From NCBI GenBank assembly GCA_025965735.1, contig JAOPWK010000129.1:1-26890 (forward strand): a stretch of DNA of 26,890 nt, given 5' to 3'. The notes under the pieces are model-generated. The model was given only the letters and a program-made list of their open reading frames with translations. It ran no database searches and had not been told where the DNA came from. Shown piece after piece: positions 23,937 through 26,890 of the stretch. Both the position numbers and the translations under genes were made by a program. The DNA is from Frankiales bacterium (lineage in GTDB: Bacteria; Actinomycetota; Actinomycetes; Mycobacteriales; SCTD01). Within the stretch, counting starts at the first letter, position 1. Each line of letters opens with the position of its first letter.

Positions 23937-25154
23937 TCAGACGCGGGGCACCCGGAAGCCCCACAACGCGCAGACCAGCACGACGAGGGCGCTGACGACG
24001 AGAGCGACCCCGAACGACGCGCGGTCGATGAGCAGCCCCACGGCGAGCGGCCCGAGCACCGAGCCGAGGTCGCTGGCCATCTGCCAGACGGCCACCGCGG
24101 TGCCGCCCTTGCCCTCGACGACGTCCCCGACGATCGCCGCAGGTGCGACGCCCAGCAGCGATGCACCGGCCGCGAAGACGACCATCGCGAGCATCAGCCC
24201 GACCGGGCCGTCCGCCAGCGCCAGGCCCAGCAGCGAGGCCGACGTGAGCAGCCCCCCGAGCACCAGGGTCGGGCGACGCCCCACCTGGTCGACGGCGCGA
24301 CCGGCGGGCAGCAACAGCGCGCCCTGCACGAGCGCGGCCACGGTGAACGCGGCACCGATCCAGCCGGGACCGAGGTCGAGGTCCTGCACCACGAGCAGCG
24401 GTACGACGGTGCTGCGCACGCCGAGGACGCTGAACCCGGTGGCGAAGTTGCCGGCCAGCGCCGCCTGGTACGCCGGGTTGCGCAGCGCGGACCGCAGCGG
24501 CGTGCGCGGCGCCTCCGGCACGACGCCCTCGGGCAGGCCGTCGTCCTCCCCCACGCCGAGCGCCACCTGCGTCGGCGCTGACGTGACGTGCTTCGGCAGC
24601 AGGGTGCCGGCGGCGAGCATCGCCAGCGCGAGCGTGAACGCGTACAGGAAGAAGGGTGCGCGGATGCTGATGCCGAGAACCGCGCCGCCGAAGGCCGGGC
24701 CGATGATGCCGCCGAGCATGAAGCCGCCGCGGTAGACGCTCTGCGTCTGCCCGCGCTGCGCGGCGCTGGCCACCCGCAGCAGCAGGCTGGTGGCCGCGAT
24801 GGTGAAGACGGCCGAGCCGATGCCGCCGACGCCACGGAGGACCAGCAGCTGCGGGAAGCTGACGGCGAGTCCGGCGAGCAGCGAGCTGACCGCAACGACG
24901 CCGAGCCCGACGAGCAGCGCGACCCGCTCCCCCACCCGGTCGACCAGGCGACCGCCGGCCAGGCCGGACAGCAGGCGCATGAGGGCGAACGCCGATACCA
25001 CGGCGCCGGCCGCAGTGGTGCCGACGCCGAACTCCAGCGCGAACAGCGGGACGGCGGGCACGACGATGCCGAAGCCCAGCGCGACGCAGAAGGCGACCAG
25101 CGCGAGGACGAACGTCTCCCGCGGCAGCCCCTGCAGCGACCTCGGCAGCCTCAT
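23937..25154 (-). CDS. MFS transporter
   Basis: A 405-residue major facilitator protein with about 12 membrane helices and a long central cytoplasmic loop (about 185-215) rich in acidic residues. Motif A-like sequences are present in both halves: GRLVDRVGERVAL after helix 2 and GRAVDQVGRRPTL after helix 8. The N-terminal LALVAFCVALGFGIVVPAVP (16-35) is typical of DHA1-type drug exporters. The substrate is unknown. Its ATG overlaps the stop of the MmcQ/YjbR gene (ATGA, 25151-25154), so it belongs to that tightly packed unit. Confidence 0.9.
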   Translation of the reverse strand: MRLPRSLQGLPRETFVLALVAFCVALGFGIVVPAVPLFALEFGVGTTAAGAVVSAFALMRLLSGLAGGRLVDRVGERVALLVGLGVVAVSSLLAGLAVSFPQLLVLRGVGGIGSAVFTIAATSLLLRVASAAQRGQTQSVYRGGFMLGGIIGPAFGGAVLGISIRAPFFLYAFTLALAMLAAGTLLPKHVTSAPTQVALGVGEDDGLPEGVVPEAPRTPLRSALRNPAYQAALAGNFATGFSVLGVRSTVVPLLVVQDLDLGPGWIGAAFTVAALVQGALLLPAGRAVDQVGRRPTLVLGGLLTSASLLGLALADGPVGLMLAMVVFAAGASLLGVAPAAIVGDVVEGKGGTAVAVWQMASDLGSVLGPLAVGLLIDRASFGVALVVSALVVLVCALWGFRVPRV

Positions 25155-25378
25155 CGGAGCAGCCGCTGCCGCACCAGGAACGCCGGCACCACCATCGACC
25201 ACGCGATCAGGGCGTCGCGCTCCTCCTGCGGGTAGCCGAAGCCCATGAAGCGCTCGTCGCGGCTGAACGCGACGTGGACGAGCCGTCCCACCCGGAACGT
25301 GACCCGGTCCTGGACCAGGTGCTCGCTCGTGCGCGGCAGCGACAGGGCCAGCGCGAGCACCGCGTCGACACTGGTCAC
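25151..25378 (-). CDS. MmcQ/YjbR family protein with an internal deletion
   Basis: A 75-residue product. The first 57 residues match the N-terminal half of MmcQ/YjbR proteins: ALSLPRTSEHLVQDRVTFRV, then HVAFSRDERFMGFGYPQEER. It then jumps from DALIA straight to WSMVVPAFLVRQRLL, which corresponds to the C-terminal helix (AWxMVVPK). About 40 middle residues, including the W-V-x-V-R-L strand, are absent with the frame kept. The family norm is about 110-120 residues with a double-wing DNA-binding-like fold of uncertain function. The GTG overlaps the stop of the MBL gene (25375-25378) and the stop overlaps the MFS start, so the shortened gene may survive mainly as a coupling element. Confidence 0.75.
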   Translation of the reverse strand: MTSVDAVLALALSLPRTSEHLVQDRVTFRVGRLVHVAFSRDERFMGFGYPQEERDALIAWSMVVPAFLVRQRLLR

Positions 25379-26382
25379 CGGTAGGTGGTGAGCCCGGCAG
25401 CACCGTCCGGGAGGTCCTCGCGGACGAGCCGCCCTTGCGCGACCAGCAGGTCGAGGTGCGCCGCCGTCTCGAAGACCGCCAGCATCTGGTTGAAGCCGTC
25501 CAGCCCGTCGAGCCGCCGGCCGTGGCGGGTCCACCGCAGGACCTGCGCGACGTCGTACGGCGAGCCGCCGCCGGCGGTGAGCACCTCCTGCAGGCGGTTC
25601 TCATGATGGGCCACCAGCTCGTCCACGCGCGCGTGCACGCTGTCGGTGACCACGCCGTGCGCGGGCAGCAGCCGCGCGTCCGGCCGGCTGCGCACCAGCG
25701 CGAGCGAGCGCAGGAAGGCGGCGAGGGGCAGGTCCTGCAGCACCGGCTCGAAGCCGATCGACGGGGTGATGGTCGGCAGCACGTGGTCGCCGGCGAACAG
25801 CAGCCCGGCGTCCAGGTCGTGGAAGACGACGTGGCCTGCCGTGTGCCCCGGCGTCGGCACCGTCTCGAGCACCCGCCCACCAGGGAGGGGCAGCAGACCG
25901 GAGGACAGCCAGTCGTCGGGCGACTCCCAGTCGCTCGGGTCGATGACGGCTCCCGCGACGGCCTTCTCGATCCCGTCCGCCAGCGCGGTCGCACCCATGC
26001 GGCGCAGCTCCGGCACCTGCGCCGACAGCGCGCGCCGGTCCCCCCGCTGCAGCAGGTCCAGCGTCGGCTTCTCCCCGAGCCCGAGCGCCACCCGCGCCCC
26101 GGTCTCGCGCCGCAGCGCGACGGCCATCGTGTAGTGGTCCCGGTGCACGTGCGTGACGAGGAACCGCGAGATGTCGCCGACGCCCGCGCCGAGAGCGCGA
26201 AGCCCCGAGTCGAGCACCTCGCGCGCCGAGGCGATCGCCCACCCGCCGTCCACCAGGACCAGACCGTCGGGCGTCTCGAGCACGTAGACGTTGACCGCGC
26301 GCAGGCCGTCGTTCGGCAGCGGCAGCGGGATCCGCGTCACGCCGGGCGCGACGGCAAAGGCGCCGGGGTCAGTCCAGGTCAT
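25375..26382 (-). CDS. MBL-fold metallo-hydrolase
   Basis: A 335-residue metallo-beta-lactamase-fold enzyme with a full dinuclear metal site: THVHRDHYT (77-85) giving H78, H80, D82 and H83; PGHTAGH (178-184) with H180; AGDH (197-200) with D199; and LLPAHG (238-243) with H242. A C-terminal helical region (about 250-335) of winged-helix type follows, as in actinobacterial MBL proteins related to LACTB2/glyoxalase II-like hydrolases. The likely chemistry is hydrolysis of a thioester or phosphodiester; the substrate is unknown. It starts 23 bases after the NYN gene's stop and overlaps the MmcQ/YjbR gene by four bases. Confidence 0.92.
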   Translation of the reverse strand: MTWTDPGAFAVAPGVTRIPLPLPNDGLRAVNVYVLETPDGLVLVDGGWAIASAREVLDSGLRALGAGVGDISRFLVTHVHRDHYTMAVALRRETGARVALGLGEKPTLDLLQRGDRRALSAQVPELRRMGATALADGIEKAVAGAVIDPSDWESPDDWLSSGLLPLPGGRVLETVPTPGHTAGHVVFHDLDAGLLFAGDHVLPTITPSIGFEPVLQDLPLAAFLRSLALVRSRPDARLLPAHGVVTDSVHARVDELVAHHENRLQEVLTAGGGSPYDVAQVLRWTRHGRRLDGLDGFNQMLAVFETAAHLDLLVAQGRLVREDLPDGAAGLTTYR

Positions 26383-26405
26383 CGGGCTTGCCTACCAGCA
26401 GGCGG

Positions 26406-26890
26406 CTACAGGAACGCCTGCGGGTCGAAGCTCTCGATGTCGAGGATCCGCACCCGCGGCAGCGGCTGGTTGAACGCCTGCGCGTCGTGCTCCAGGTCGA
26501 ACACCTCCAGGCCCTGCTCGCGCAGCTCGACGTACCCGGCGTTGACGAACTCCGGGAAGCCGAGCAGCGCGACGCGGCGCTCGGTGCCGAGCAGAGCCTG
26601 CACGTGCGGCAGGAAGTCGCCGTCGTGGCTGCCGAGCACGACGTCGGCCTCGCGGGCGGCGATGGCGTCGAGCATCCGCTGGATGCCGACGTCGACCACC
26701 TTCATCCCGGGCGGACCGGACAGCGGGACCGGGCGCAGGCCCATCGCCATCAGCGCCTGCACGAACGGCATCGGCAGGTTCCCCGAGCTGGCGTTGAGGA
26801 AGAACAGCGCCTTGCGCGGCTGGTCCCAGACCTGCTTGCAGTGCGCCATGACGCGCTCCCCGCGCGGCCTCTCGTCCGGTGCGCGCCTCC
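26406..26890 (-). CDS. NYN-domain (PIN-like, LabA/DUF88-type) protein, 5' end outside window
   Basis: The frame is open to the window edge with normal codon bias upstream of the internal ATG at 26849 (it reads RRAPDERPRGERV), so the start lies beyond the right edge. Visible are KALFFLNASSGNLPMPFVQAL, VKVVDVGIQ-type helix residues (MKVVDVGIQRMLDAI), the acidic metal-site segment SHDGDFLPHVQAL, and the C-terminal VRILDIESFDPQAFL. The NYN family comprises PIN-like nucleases; of the conserved acidic residues the D in VVDVGIQ and the D-G-D motif are present, and the N-terminal Asp should lie outside the window. The likely role is RNA processing or decay, inferred from the family. Confidence 0.88.
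   Translation of the reverse strand, partial: RRAPDERPRGERVMAHCKQVWDQPRKALFFLNASSGNLPMPFVQALMAMGLRPVPLSGPPGMKVVDVGIQRMLDAIAAREADVVLGSHDGDFLPHVQALLGTERRVALLGFPEFVNAGYVELREQGLEVFDLEHDAQAFNQPLPRVRILDIESFDPQAFL

Noticed and set aside
26850..26890. Start of the NYN gene at the ATG ending at 26849
   Set aside because: The frame stays open with coding-like codons to the window edge, and the family's N-terminal catalytic segment is missing, so the gene must begin outside.

Overview
The window is very GC-rich throughout, with strong G/C at third codon positions. It carries several actinobacterial hallmarks: an Rv2466c-type (mycothiol-linked) DsbA-fold oxidoreductase, an EthA-like Baeyer-Villiger monooxygenase, a short TraR/DksA-like C4 protein, many GTG starts, and several genes with a TANNNT -10 box 6-7 bases before the start codon (leaderless layout). 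It is best read as a chromosomal piece of a high-GC actinomycete; genus cannot be set from the sequence. No rRNA, tRNA, CRISPR array, IS element or phage gene was seen.

Left part (1-7490). On the minus strand lie a DksA-like protein, the Rv2466c-like oxidoreductase (start/stop overlap) and an enoyl-CoA hydratase-family gene running off the left edge. Upstream of them is a frameshifted, truncated remnant of an AlkZ-like winged-helix protein. A pterin-4a-carbinolamine dehydratase (+) converges on a cytochrome P450 (-), which is divergent from an MFS exporter (+). A DEAD-box RNA helicase (-) is divergent from a thiamine-binding MTH1187-family protein (+), followed by a 111-residue putative metal-binding protein of unknown function.

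Middle (7490-18218). One gene dominates: an 8.5 kb minus-strand CDS for a 2829-residue protein. Its order is an N-terminal polytopic membrane domain, a signal-like helix, a CSLREA/right-handed beta-helix region ending in a choice-of-anchor-Q-like motif, about twelve Ig-like domains, seven two-cysteine InlB-like modules, and an unrecognised glycine-rich helical C-terminus. It looks like a membrane-anchored surface stalk. Divergent from it is a psuK-psuG pair (pseudouridine breakdown), then a second 111-residue protein that aligns without gaps to the one at 7153.

Right part (18230-26890). A spermidine-synthase-like protein (+) overlaps tail-to-tail with a membrane GGDEF diguanylate cyclase (-). 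An EthA-like monooxygenase (-) is divergent from a GNAT acetyltransferase (+). A tightly packed minus-strand run follows: NYN-domain protein (5' end outside the window), metallo-beta-lactamase-fold hydrolase, an internally deleted MmcQ/YjbR protein, an MFS transporter, a BNR/Asp-box propeller and a MoaD/ThiS-like protein ending in Gly-Gly. Four of the junctions in the window's tight runs on this side are 4-base start/stop overlaps or gaps below 25 bases.

The best candidates for undescribed biology are the giant stalk protein and its C-terminal domain, the twin 111-residue proteins around it, and the BNR propeller/MoaD pair.
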